This document shows, in pieces, positions 9,373 through 20,704 of a stretch of 64,000 bases of DNA. How positions within the stretch are numbered: the first letter of the stretch is position 1; each line of letters starts with the position of its first letter. The DNA lies in the NCBI GenBank assembly GCA_040437565.1, contig JBDOQK010000062.1, positions 62,001 through 126,000 on the forward strand, in the 5' to 3' direction. A model generated the notes under the pieces. The model did not search any database. It was not told where the DNA came from and worked only from the letters and a program-made list of their open reading frames with translations. The translations under genes were made by a program, and so were the position numbers. Source of the DNA: Albugo candida. Its lineage: Eukaryota > Oomycota > Peronosporomycetes > Albuginales.

Positions 9373-11498
9373 ATGGTGTCTCACGAGCTGTGTGCACAAT
9401 CCATCCGGCATATACAATGCGCGCGGTACTTTAGTGTCTGTGAGCTCGGTACTTCTCAGCTTCTGTGTCGGTCGGATTGTCAGAATGTAAGCACATGATG
9501 TTAATGAGGTTATGTTATGCTTAAGGTTATTCGCTTTTATAGTCAATAGCAGCCAATTGTACCTCCGACTCTGCTGATGCATTGCATTCGAATGCCACCA
9601 AGTGGAACACGTCCTTGGAACATTACGTGTGTGGAAATGATATACATCATGTTGGTGGGATCGTAGCTCCAGGTAAATGCTTCAAGTTAGCGTATAACGG
9701 CCCAGAACGAAGCGCCTGGGTACTTGGCTTTTCAATCGCTATCATATTCTCATTTCTCGCCAGGTACGATCACCAACTCTTCAATTATCTCTGAAAGTTG
9801 TATGTAATCTTGAATGCTAGTGTGGGTATTAATTTACAAAAAAAAGCTCTCAAGCAAAATGAGCTTAGTGCTAACGAACACGAACAGGATCCTCTGCCAG
9901 TTTATCGACTACCTCTCTGGATCGTTGGCTTCGTGTTGATCGTAGCTGGATCGATCCTAGATTTTGTGGCGTTCGGCCTGGCACCTCAGAGTCTATTGGC
10001 ACCGCTAGCGGCATTGACACTTGTGTGGAATATGGTAACTTATCTCTGCTACCTAACCGTCTTCTTTCTCATATTACCAACTCAGATGCTAGCACCATGT
10101 TTCAATAAAGAAAAACTCGAATGCAAAGACATTGTTGCAACACTCGTTATTTTCGCTGGCGCAACTTTGGCTGTGGTATTTGCATCACACACAACACCAT
10201 CTTATACCCTCACGATGCTTTTGACACTTTACGAAAACGTTCTCACATGTGAGGTGTTTTTTATGTCTCTCCTCATGTACTTATATCGTTCGTCATTTAG
10301 GTGTTTACTTTGCATTTGTAATTGTTTGCATCGTACTCCATTATGGAATGATCAAAGTGGTGGAAACATGCCACCTCAATACTCGACAGCATCATATGAT
10401 TGAGTTTGGGAGTCTAGCATTTTGGACACGAGTCCGTATGATCGGATACGCTGGGTATATCACACCTCAATGCGTGATTATTTGAGTGATCTCACATCCT
10501 CTTTGTAGTTTGGCTGGGACGCTTGGTGGGCAATCAGTACTCTTTGCGAAATCGTGCGCAGAGTTACTCAAGTCGAGTATGAGTGGGGACAGCCCCTTCA
10601 AACATTTTGAGACCTATGCGTTCATCGTCGCCTTATCATTCTGTCTTTTATTTCAAGTAGGCACTCGATTTTGCAATTGGTGAATTTTTCTTCATATGTT
10701 TTGTAGGTTCACTTTTTGAATTGTGGTTTACTTCATTTTGATGCGTTGTTGATGGTACCGGTGTACCAGGCGTACTGGATTGTGAGTAGTGTGCTGGGTG
10801 GAGCGATTTATTTTCAAGAAATTCGTAGTTTCTCAGTCGTGCAAGCGGCTTGTTTTGTTATTGGTATTACAACGACCATCGCAGGTGTTATTTTATTATC
10901 TCAACGAAAAATTGTACCGGAGTTGACCCGGAAAAAGTCTGGGACGACGCATCGAGAAATGTCCGCCGTCAAAAGCAACATATCTAACCACTCACTAAGT
11001 TCGGGCTCGAGTGACGATCGCAGTGACCGACCAAGTCGAGTATTGCCTTCATCAGCAGTCACAGAAGGCGGTGCCACGAGTGATCAACATGAGGAAATCG
11101 ACCGACTGAGGTACAAGGAGTGTCTAACGAGGGATGCAGAAGTTGAGGAGAGTAAAGCTTACGAGAGTGCGGAAGGTGTTTCCTTTACTGAGACGCATGA
11201 TGCAAGTCGAGTCAGTCGTCAAGCGATTGAAAATTATTTCGATATGTCTGCTGGCACTTGTATCACAGAACTTTTGGGTGAATTGGGTCTGGCGAGAGCA
11301 AGCCATGTCCCGTTGCATTTGCGTCGGTCTCAAACTCGGACTCCGCATCAAACGGTCGATGATATTGAAGTAGGTCTGCCAGCCTCAAGGAAAAATCCTA
11401 GAAATCCGCCGCCTAAAAGACGATCAATTACCTTTACAGCATTCCATCGGGGTAAACAATTCAGCGAAAACTCGCAAGGGAAACAAGATTCAAGCTGA
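9373..11498 (+). CDS. NIPA-type magnesium transporter (DUF803)
   Basis: Polytopic membrane protein of the NIPA family, which moves Mg2+ across plasma or endosomal membranes. My model has exons 9373..9486, 9543..9763, 9821..10034, 10086..10248, 10301..10454, 10509..10656 and 10707..11498 (601 aa). All introns are 50-57 nt with GT..AG ends and matching phases. Family blocks rebuilt across junctions include LASVGINLQKKAL in TM1, LAPLAALTLVWN, VFASHTTPSYTL, GTLGGQSVLFAK and VPVYQAYWIVSSVLGG. The tail of about 190 residues is hydrophilic and Ser-rich. The 5' end is inferred: the TM1 exon has no in-frame ATG, and the best upstream ATG reaches it through a 56-nt intron. This gives an N-terminal, partly Cys-rich extension of about 95 residues before TM1. 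Confidence 0.85.
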
Positions 11499-12018
11499 TG
11501 TATTTCAACCAATACAAGCTGTGCCATTATTGTATATTGAATCTGTAACAGGAGTTCAGTGGACTTTGCCTAGTTCTCGGTTGATGTACGTCGAGACTTT
11601 ATAATTATAGCATAGGAATATAAACTTTGAAATGATTCCAGAAGGTGATGGAACACATCACATGTAAATTCTCGATCTCGCGTCCGGACCAGAAAAAGCG
11701 TTTCGGGTCTTTATTTATTTGAGCGCTTGTTCTTTCTGATCAGGGAAAATAACCCAAAACGCTATTCCGCACCTTAATCGCAGAAACCATAAAAGGTGAG
11801 AGGATTACCGGCACTCAAGTTTATTTTCTCTTAAAATCCGACAAAAGAGACATATTGAACTTTAAGCATTGCCTTTCTTGTTACTTTGGCACACTTCGTG
11901 GAGCCCCTGTATCACGCAACTAAGCTTTGATGGCCGGTAAGAAAAGCACGACATGTCTATAGCAATCATATTTTCAAGTATTTTATTATTGAGATATTAC
12001 AGCATATAACCGACCAGA
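11499..12018. other. Intergenic, convergent 3' ends
   Basis: Spacer between the NIPA and Nudix genes, with no recognised feature. Confidence 0.55.
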
Positions 12019-12685
12019 TCACGTAAGAATAGCGGATAAGTAGCGTTTCAATGCAAACATTCCATCTGCCGTGAATTCAGCTTTACGCATAAGAATTTCA
12101 TCCAATTCCATAAGTAAGACATCATCAACCTCTTCCTTTTCAAGAACTAATTCTCCATCATACGTGCACTCATACAGTGTGCCCCATATACTACCCCGTT
12201 CTTCGCTATAATAGAATGTATCAATACGTTGTAATGGCACGTCCTTGATTCCCATTTCTTCAAATAATTCCCGTTCTGCTGCCGAATACACATCTTCACC
12301 ATATTGCACAATTCCACTTGTCACTGGATTCAGTAGTCCTGCACTGAAATCCTTCTGCATGGACCGTCGTTGCACGTAGAATTGACCACTACAAGTCACA
12401 TGTCAGTTATCTGTTGGCACGTTTGAGGTCATGATATACCTTCTGCTTCGTACAATGATATACACCACACGGAACGGTAATCTGAATTCGCGCTAAAAGA
12501 TTTATACGATGAGTATACGCTGAATACGGTGTCGCACTGGGAATCTTACAGCCACTGCGCGATCAGCTTTTCCAACGACTTCATTCTTTGAATTAACGAT
12601 ACAAATCTACACAACTTGGATAAGTGCGCGTTCATTGTGTGTGAAGAGTGTTCGAGCGCACCTGTTCGCTGTTTGTCCACGTCAT
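12019..12685 (-). CDS. Nudix hydrolase (YfcD / IPP-isomerase-like type)
   Basis: Four-exon gene (12685..12662, 12606..12550, 12492..12440, 12388..12019; 167 aa). Introns are 51-57 nt and the first exon codes for only eight residues. The N-terminal strand reads ICIVNSKNEVVGKADRAVA, the typical opening of the YfcD-like Nudix subgroup. The complete Nudix box GX5EX7REUXEEXGU appears as GIVQYGE through RELFEEMGI. All Mg2+-binding glutamates of the box are present, so hydrolase activity on a nucleoside-diphosphate-linked or diphosphate substrate is expected; the substrate is unknown. Upstream in-frame codons reach a stop, which fixes the start at 12685. Confidence 0.88.
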
Positions 12686-15600
12686 CTTGAAGTTTGCGTC
12701 TCAAATTGAATAATGTATAACGGACAGCGTAGACATGGATAGTCCAAATCGTAAGTTCCGTCTTCGAGTTCTATATCACATGTAATAAACTGAACACGCA
12801 ATATGTCCTGTGAGACTTATGACCACCCTCGAGAGATTATATTTCATCACCGTCCAACAGTACTGTACCATATTCCCACTAGACTTACTGCCACTATTAT
12901 ATAGGGAAGTTCGCTTGTCCACTTTGAAAACCATGTGCGCTCGCTGTGATTGCATAGAGTGGTTGATGGTACTAGGTGCGATTTTTACGTAGCAGGTTAC
13001 CTAATGCGCCTCTAGCAGTGCGTCAATTACGTAGAATGTAGTCCGACACCTCGTGTCTTTCAGGGTCTCAAGCCACTACCAGGTCAATTACTGTGCATAA
13101 CTTTGATATGATGCCGCGATATATCTCAATTGATTGCATTGTAAACGGCTGTATTTCTTTCGATCACCTTGTAGAAGGTCTTGTTCCCGAATTTGGTTAA
13201 CGGGAAGTAACGTCAAACTGATAACGCACGCATGACAGCAATGCGAAAGAGTCGGTAGAGGGAGTAGTCGTATTTATGATGTGAGTGTCACAATTCTGGA
13301 GAATAATCGCCGTGCACACGATTGTATCGAGCGATGCACAGTTAGTGTGTGTAAAAGACGTCGATGAAGCAAAGTTGATTTCTCGTAAGTCTATACAGGA
13401 CACAGTAATCAGGAATATGGGAACAATGTCTAAGAAATTCGATTGGTACTATCATAAAGAAAAGTGGCAGTCAACTTTGACTCACACTCCTGAAATAATT
13501 TACTTTCGGGTTACGGTGTCCTTCTATGAGATGCGATTGCTGGAGAAATCATTGTTCTTGCTCCATTTATTATGGGTTTTGTAGACCGATGTGCGGCTAG
13601 CTACATACCCGTTACATTTCGGTTTGGGCTGACATTGCAATGTATTCCATCCTTTGTATTAGATTTAAGTCACGCGTAACATATAATCTACCTACCAGCA
13701 CTGGTCGCACCATCAATCAGGTGATCGTACCACGCATTTGTATCGATGTACGAAAGTCTTACTCTTTTTATTGATGCCCGGCGAAGAATAAGAACATGGT
13801 GCCCCTGATGTGCAGATGTCATCGACACAGCAAGGGTCCGTTTTTTATCTCTGTGACTGGGCTGTGTGAATGAAAACATTCAAAGCATCGATCAGACATC
13901 TCGCCTCGCTAATGAAAGCTGCCAAGTATGCTAGATCAAATTCAGCTGGCTGATAGTCCCAACAATGCAATAGACTAACCTTCTGCATTATCACAACTTA
14001 GTTGACCCAGCAAGCAAGTTTTCATCAACGCAATCCCCCAGTATCCCTAGGTTTACGAGTTCTTTTTTTTTGGTATGTGGCACATATCACGATGCATGTG
14101 TTTGAGTTAGATGCCGCATTAGGGCTAACTCGAGTGTCGATCAGAAATCTGTGATTGAAATGATGTTTTATGTGGGATGCAAAGCGTGAAGTTGCAGTAG
14201 GTGAGTATCAAAATACTTATCCCTCCACCGAACGAATGAGAGCAAAACTTAGATCGAGTCAAGCCAACACTCGCAAACGAAACAACCGCGAATACCTGTA
14301 ACCACCACCTGATCACGGCCGAGGCTTGTCAGGCACGCCTCAAACCTTATCTTTACTAAGCAGATATTATCTGTACCACCTCCACCGGTGATTTGAGACG
14401 TCTAATGCATAAAGCATAATTTGAGATTACGCCGAATCACCTTTCCGATAAAAAAAAGCTGAAAATCGAAATTTTTGGCACAACAAAGAGTAACTTCTAT
14501 ACAAATGTAAGAAAGCTGCCAGTTTGTTCACATGTTGAGGCAAAGCAGACATAGATAAGAGGTGACAAGACGATCTGTCTAGCGTTAATAAGTAGACTGA
14601 CTCGGCTCGTGTTATGGCACAAATAGGCAAGAATTGAAAGAGTTACTTTTTAGGTACTAATATAGGAGCTGCCTAGATAGTTGGTCAGCAGAAAGAAGTG
14701 ATTACAAAGACCGTTTAGAACGTCATGAAAGTATAACTCACCAAGATCGTTTAAATCATGAAACAATGCTGGAAGACTTCAGATACCCAAAATTAGAGAC
14801 CTCAAAACGGGACGTATTGTATGTCGGGCTAGCGTGCGAGACTTTCAACAATGTGACAACCGCGGTTTGATGTAAGTCTGCAAGGAAAGCCCTAAAGCGT
14901 ATTTCGGATGAGATTTATACTTGCCAATAGCACCAGAACTCTTCATAAACTTCTCGAAATCAGCAGTTTGGACTGAGGACGGCAGTATTGAGATTGACAG
15001 ATATTAGCATTTCAATGGTATAATACAGCCAACGCGAGAAATAGGACCGCGAATTGCGCTTCTTCCAGCCGAGAAGGTCTTCAACTGTAATATGGGGAAC
15101 ACGAATACTCTCCCTCAATTGCAAACCTACATTTGTCGCTTGATCTTCTATGAAAGCTGTCAGGAAGGTTACCGAAAGAATCGTTATGAAAGATCTGTCG
15201 TAGTGCTTGCCTTTCACCATAGAGAGGCTTTAGGATCCTATAGAAAACCTCGTTCCGTTGATGTCAGGATCAAAAGTGTTCTTTCGCACTCGGGTTCTCC
15301 GAAGAAACCGGATATAATTGCGCTACTGAATTCCATTAGAGTCCAAGATCGAAGACGGATCTATAAGATCAAACGTACATTTGGAGCATCACGCTGCTGA
15401 ACCCATTGCTCATCAACCCTTAAGGAATCACGATACCATAAAAATTGCTTGACTTGACCTGATTAATGTGGTTCCGGACGTTAACTGCAGCAAGAAGTTC
15501 CTCTTCTTAACGTAAAATTCGCTTATACAATAAACTCTCGGACGAAATGCTAATCAATTGAAAATGGGACTCCTTTACATCGATTCAATGCTCAAAAGTT

Positions 15601-16015
15601 GAGCGACGAAAGGAGTATCATCAATTTCAAAAGGTCAGTACGCTCACCGAATATAATGTAAATGTGAAGTCCTGGCAAAATGAAGATAAATCTTTTTTGC
15701 TTGCAATAGCCAATTATGAAGGTAAAAACAAGGTAATACCAAAGCTGTTTTTAGCATTGTTGGAGATTGGCTTCGAAGCTATGTACTTGGTGCATATCAA
15801 AACTTTATAAATGGACTTGTAGAGACGGTGGCTGAACATGCTTCATGTTGAGCGCTCTACTTGAGGTCACAGCAACTCGTTTGAAAAAGCAGGGCGCTAG
15901 TTGCCGTTGGGTTGAGACTCATCTCATTTCATACTTTCTGATTTACAAGAGTAGTCACAACTTTAGCTTATTCAATAACATATATTATATAATTACAAAA
16001 AGAGTTGTGCTTTTT
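12686..16015. other. Gene-poor stretch of 3.3 kb
   Basis: No gene could be resolved. Two places look locally coding. An ATG at 12735 (plus) reads five codons and meets a GTAAGT donor, just 50 bp from the Nudix start. An open plus-strand frame at about 13285-13380 also ends at a GTAAGT. Neither could be extended with consistent phases. Longer frames at 14960-15220 (minus) and 15092-15400 (plus) have no recognisable motif. The stretch may hold decayed repeat material or a multi-intron gene. Confidence 0.4.
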
Positions 16016-17561
16016 CTATAATACTAGCTTATGTCCTTTTCGTATTGGCTGCAGTAAATCATCTTCGAATAGATCTGTAATTTCGACTTTTACCGTTTCA
16101 TTCCTTCGCAGCATATCCGCTTCGATCTCTATCTCGCCCGCAAAAGTGTCGGCTAAGCGTGGCATTAGCGTATTGTGTTGATTCGTATCAAAGCAGCCAT
16201 TAGTTGAAGATCTTTTTCTGTTATCAAAAGAGCTGTTTGCTTTGCTCAACGTCGAATACTCCGAAAGCCTGCAGGATACTCTCTTTGACCGATACTGATC
16301 TATGTTGGCCAAGGAGGCAGCTCGGAGCATCTCATCCAGCTCACCACTTTCTAAAAGCTCCTCAGGCGACATATCGTTGAAAGACGCCAATCCTCTCGTG
16401 CTGCCAAAGCTCAATAAACTCGCGGAACTGGAGCGCAGCAAAAGCTCTGCTAGGATCTCGGCATCATTCTGATCCATTTCTTCGTTAACCGCGTTATTTG
16501 ACCGAAGTGATTTGGCTTCATTTGAAGTTGAAGATGCGATAATGGAATCGACATTGGGCACGGAAGGTAAGCTCAGCGTTCTTTCACCTTCTTCTTCTTC
16601 TTGATTTGTGCCATTATACTTCACATGGTTTCTTGGTGCGGCGATATTCGACTTTCCCGTACTTTGTAGGCTATTCCTATTGATGCCGGATATAAGCCGT
16701 GGTCGACCGGGTTTGGTAACGGATTTTGCAGCGGGATTCAGCTGCTTCCATCGAGTCTTCACTGCATCATCTGTTCGTCCCTGAGAAGAAGATGTGAAGA
16801 ACTGAGATTGCATGGAATTTGTTCTCTAAATACCGGTAAAAGCTCTGCGATTTTAGTCCACCGATTTCCGATCGATTCGTACATAGTTTGTATGAGTTTA
16901 TCTTCTTCTCGCGTAAACGGTCTGAAAGAGAAAGTTATTATTGATGTTGATTGAAACTAAGCTCAGTACGAACGCTTTGGTAATGCTTGGATCCAAATGG
17001 TTCTTCCATCGTTCTCGACACTGTTTGGCAGTCCGTCCGGGAATGTTTGACGATACTTCTGCCCAGGAATGGCAGCCCCGCAAAACCATTTTCTCCAATA
17101 CATAGTCTTCATCACGACTCCAATGTCCTTTGACAAGTCCTGGCTTTAAGACTTTACTCCAGCGCTGTAAACATTGAGCGTGGTTTCGACCAGGAACGTA
17201 TAACGCAATGGTCTGACGTAAATAATGTAAGCTACATAAAACATGTGCGTATTTTGGGGTCGAACCTTCCAATTGCACTGGCCAATGGCTTCGACGGCAT
17301 TTCGAAGTGCCTCGTCCTAATGGATAAAATTAGTGATGCGCAGCATTTATTTCAGCCTATAAAGTCTCACTTGTTCTGATGTCCATCGTTTGCTGCTCAA
17401 CGCCAACTGAGAACCAATCTCCTTTGAGCTTTGCGTCACACCTTGGCGGTTAGAGTAGTTCTCGTCGCGTGCTCGTTTACTATAATACACAAACCGCACT
17501 AAGTCACGTCCAAGTCACATGTTGTGGAAACGTACATGCCAAATTCTGAAAGCTTAAACAT
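16016..17561 (-). CDS. Three-repeat MYB transcription factor (3R-MYB type)
   Basis: Nuclear DNA-binding protein with three consecutive MYB repeats, resembling the c-Myb/3R-MYB class that controls cell-cycle genes. Exons are 17561..17536, 17479..17371, 17316..17266, 17212..16974, 16921..16834 and 16780..16016 (425 aa), with introns of 52-56 nt in phase. R1 begins KRWTSEQDEALRNAV and ends QRWSKVLKP. R2 begins GHWSRDEDYVLEKMV and ends ERWKNHLDP. R3 begins PFTREEDKLIQTMY and ends TRWKQLNP. The spaced tryptophans are retained, with the usual hydrophobic replacement at the first position of R3. The donor between R2 and R3 is GC/GTTCGT, weak but required by phase. The C-terminal 255 residues are Ser-rich and partly acidic, likely regulatory. 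Confidence 0.9.
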
Positions 17562-17915
17562 GAGATCGAGTGAGTGGTATAAATCAAGCGATCGAATTGT
17601 GCTGCCAAGTTGTGAATAGGAGGAAGCGGTTCACAAGCAAGTTACGTCGAGAATGACAATCCTTGGGGTTTTACCCCTACGCTAGGTGGTGACTCATGCT
17701 TACTATAATTAGGTCAGTCAGATCGCTCAAATTGGTCACTGTAGGGTCGACATGACGTGTTATGATGTTTCTGCGTAACTTCTTGTAACGAACATATCTA
17801 ACACGTTTCTATCGTGATAAATGACACCATAGCGTGACATTCAACGTGTCACGACGTTATGACAATGACACGATCCAATACAATTACCAAGTTTATTTTC
17901 ATTGCCTGATATTCA
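17562..17915. other. Intergenic, divergent promoters
   Basis: Spacer rich in short TGACAC/GTGTCA-type palindromic words between divergent genes. No motif is assigned. Confidence 0.45.
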
Positions 17916-18838
17916 ATGCATCAGGACTGGTTGCTGCTTGCGTGGATGTCAATCCATAAAGCAGCGTCTGAAAATGCCGATACAATTTGTAAAGTCAGCA
18001 GATGTTTCGTATCCGGCTCCATACTTCCGCATGATTGTACAAGTCAAAAGTGTCCGCCGTGTGTGAAGAAAGTGATTTTTGGCATCTCCAAATGTTATGA
18101 CCTGAATAGCACGCATACGTGTGCCTCAAGTTACACGTATTGTCCACAGCTGGCAGATTCTTCCAGTACGTGATATTATCAGTTTTATATGCGGACTCCG
18201 GGTAATCTCTGCATACAACAGGTATGAATGCTACGCTCATCTCAGGCACCACAGAAAAGAACACAAAGGCCGCAATTACCAATGTCATCACTCCAACCAA
18301 TAAAACAGAGTCAAATATTAGTCAACCATCGAATACCTCGATAAAGCAAGAGTTTGATACTCCGGCACTATCTATAGGGGTACCTCAACTAACCGATCAA
18401 GTGAAGAAGAATGACACATCAATGCCACTGGAGCCTGTAGCAGCTACCAGTCCGAATTCTACCACTGGTATCACGCTTATGATCGCAGCTTTAGTAGGCG
18501 CTGTGGTCGCGTTGATTGTGGCTGGAGTTGCACGTTATTATTGGAAACGTGTTCATAGCGACGAAGAGGATGATGATTCATTCAATCGGTCAAATGACCT
18601 CAGCGAGCAGTACCATTCTTATCGCCAGGCCAAAAATTCCAACATTTCACCAAAGTTTAACCGCGATGTTTACTCACCGCAGCAACATAGAGTGGAGAAT
18701 CCTTCCGTGAACGAACACCCAGGACAACGAAGTGGTGAAATAGCTTCGATCCAGTCTCTTATACACCCGCTGAATCGCCCCAGTACACCGTCAATTGAGT
18801 CGAAGCGGGCGGGGAGTACCGTATCCGTGGAGTTCTGA
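17916..18838 (+). CDS. Type I membrane protein, Cys-rich ectodomain
   Basis: Two exons (17916..18165 and 18222..18838, joined through a 56-nt intron) give 288 aa. An N-terminal signal-peptide-like stretch (MHQDWLLLAWMSIHKAA) is followed by about 60 residues with eight or more cysteines. Next comes an Asn/Ser/Thr-rich, probably glycosylated stalk, a single transmembrane helix (ITLMIAALVGAVVALIVAGV) and a Ser/Asn-rich cytoplasmic tail beginning RYYWKR. I do not recognise a named domain in the Cys-rich head. Topology is read directly from the sequence. A role as a surface receptor or adhesin is only a guess. Confidence 0.75.
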
Positions 18839-18872
18839 TACCATCTACGCTATTGGCTAGAATTCACACCGC

Positions 18873-20238
18873 ATGACGACGGTTTCCCATTCGTCAACAC
18901 GAAAAGCTCACGCTGATGTGATTGTACGTTGCGTACCAGCATTTTCACGGACGCGGCTGTTTCACAAAAGGTTCTAGGGCGATGTCGCACTTGCAGGGAA
19001 ATTGATAAGCGCAGGCGAGATCATGAAACGAATTGATCTTGTGGGAGCATCAGCATGCAGACATGTGAGCAACAAAGCATGTGTCACAGTAGCCATTGAT
19101 ACGTTCAAGATGGAGCGCACGCTCTTCCACGGGGACTTTGTACGCCTCGAAGCTATCGTGAATCGCACGGGGAAGTCGTCACTTGTCACACAGGCAGATC
19201 GCTATTGTCCTACTTTGATGTCTCCGCGTGACCTTATATCTGGGTCGTCTAGGTCAGCGCGTATCGTCATGATACTGCGACTCAGGAATTTCAACTCGCA
19301 TGTAATGCCATACTTACATTCGTTGCCATCGACGAGAATGGGAAGCCAACGCACGGCCTTCCTGTGATTGCATATCCAGAAGAGCAAGTCATGCAGGCTT
19401 TTTTGAATCACCGCAATCATCTTGACACAAAATGGAAATCGGCAATCCAAAAAGTGAAAGAAATCGTGCCAATCACTTCTGGAATCGTTCAACAATTCAA
19501 ACGTGATCATCAGATGCCTTTGAACCACCTCACTCAGCTAAAAGTAGATATCCAGGACACGACTACGGAATTATGTGGTGGCTTTCTATACAAAGATGCA
19601 AATGCGCTTCATCAAGTGTTTGGTGGCGTTATCATTAGCTGGATGGTTTGTTATGATGTCATCGCCTTACAAGTGAAAATTTATTGTAACTGATAGGATC
19701 GAGCTGCAGTACAATGCGCTCGTAAGCTTACGAAGAACATGTACATGGCGACGATAGGTATCAGCCGCTTGCATTTCAAATTGCCCATCCTTGTCTCGGA
19801 TGAGATTATCGTACGAGCACAAGTCTGCCACGTCAGGTACACATCCCTTCTCACGCGTGGAATTCCATCTCGATGATGTCGCACACGTAGAACTTTTGTT
19901 CTCGAGATCGAAGTGGCGGTATACCGATCCGTACCTTTCAAACCTCCGCAACACTCTCACAGCGGGTACGCTTATGCATGTTTCATATCATGATGGTAAC
20001 TAACCAGGATTCTAGGTATTTCTCAGTAATCAATGTGGACGAGAAGAATCAGCCAATGCGAGTTCAGGCTCAGGTGTATGCGACCGAAACGGATCAAGAT
20101 GGTATGCGTGCAATATTGCAAGCACTTCATTGGCAGGTGCTTGAGAAAAAAGATCAGGTTTCGCAAACATTTCCCATAGTTCCTATTCGCTTCATGAGAA
20201 ATGGCCAGACTCAATCAGAGCTTGCGAGTAATCTGTAA
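18873..20238 (+). CDS. Acyl-CoA thioesterase with tandem hot-dog domains
   Basis: Hydrolyses acyl-CoA to free fatty acid and CoA; family ACOT (BFIT/ACOT7-like) with two hot-dog folds. Exons are 18873..18923, 18978..19193, 19253..19645, 19697..19836, 19891..19965 and 20016..20238 (365 aa), all in phase. Hot-dog 1 shows SAGEIMKRID and a Val-Ala-rich strand. Hot-dog 2 shows HQVFGGVIISWMD, and the second domain ends SGYFSVINVDEKNQP. Intron 2 fits best as a GC-AG intron (CAG/GCAGAT). An alternative GT donor nine bases earlier also keeps frame but removes three residues that align with the family. No targeting signal is evident, so location is undetermined. Confidence 0.82.
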
Positions 20239-20704
20239 TAGTTATTATGTTGAAATATCCGCTTTGTGATAGCCCAACATTTTTGTTGTGTGTGTTTATG
20301 ATACAGATATCAAAACCGGCTTTTTTCTTGTTGAAGGGAAACATAGCACTAGCGAGTCTGCAACACTCTGCGTCTCTTTCTCCCTTATAGGACTATGCAT
20401 GGCTGCTAATTGGACCCATGCGGCACGCGAGAGGGTGAGAAGATTAGGGTCGAGAAAACGTATCGAGTTAGGACAAGTGATTGGGTAGTAATGTAGTACT
20501 TGGTTGCCATGCGATTTAAATAATTCGTCTGTCAGCAAGTAGAAACGCTACATAGTATAGCTCTATAATTACCGTTAGAGATGTTAGTACTACAAGTACA
20601 ACTACATTTGCGGCTAAAGTAATTTGTACACGCACGGTATAGAATTGTGCCTCACTACCCAGATCGAAAACGTGGCAGCGCAGTTGACGACTTTTGTTTC
20701 AAGT
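20239..20704. other. Intergenic
   Basis: Between the thioesterase and the next plus-strand gene. No feature is recognised; the 5' part of the downstream gene could extend here through an unseen exon. Confidence 0.45.

Noticed and set aside
12735-12970. Possible RPB11-like small gene divergent from the Nudix gene
   Set aside because: An opening ATG and a GTAAGT donor are present, but no acceptor continues with sequence resembling RPB11 or any other family.
14960-15400. Overlapping plus and minus frames resembling coding sequence
   Set aside because: No family motif, no splice support and opposing frames over the same bases; left as unexplained, possibly decayed repeat DNA.
16016-17561. Two-repeat (R2R3) MYB
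   Set aside because: A third repeat is completed by splicing exon 5 to exon 6, so the protein has three repeats.
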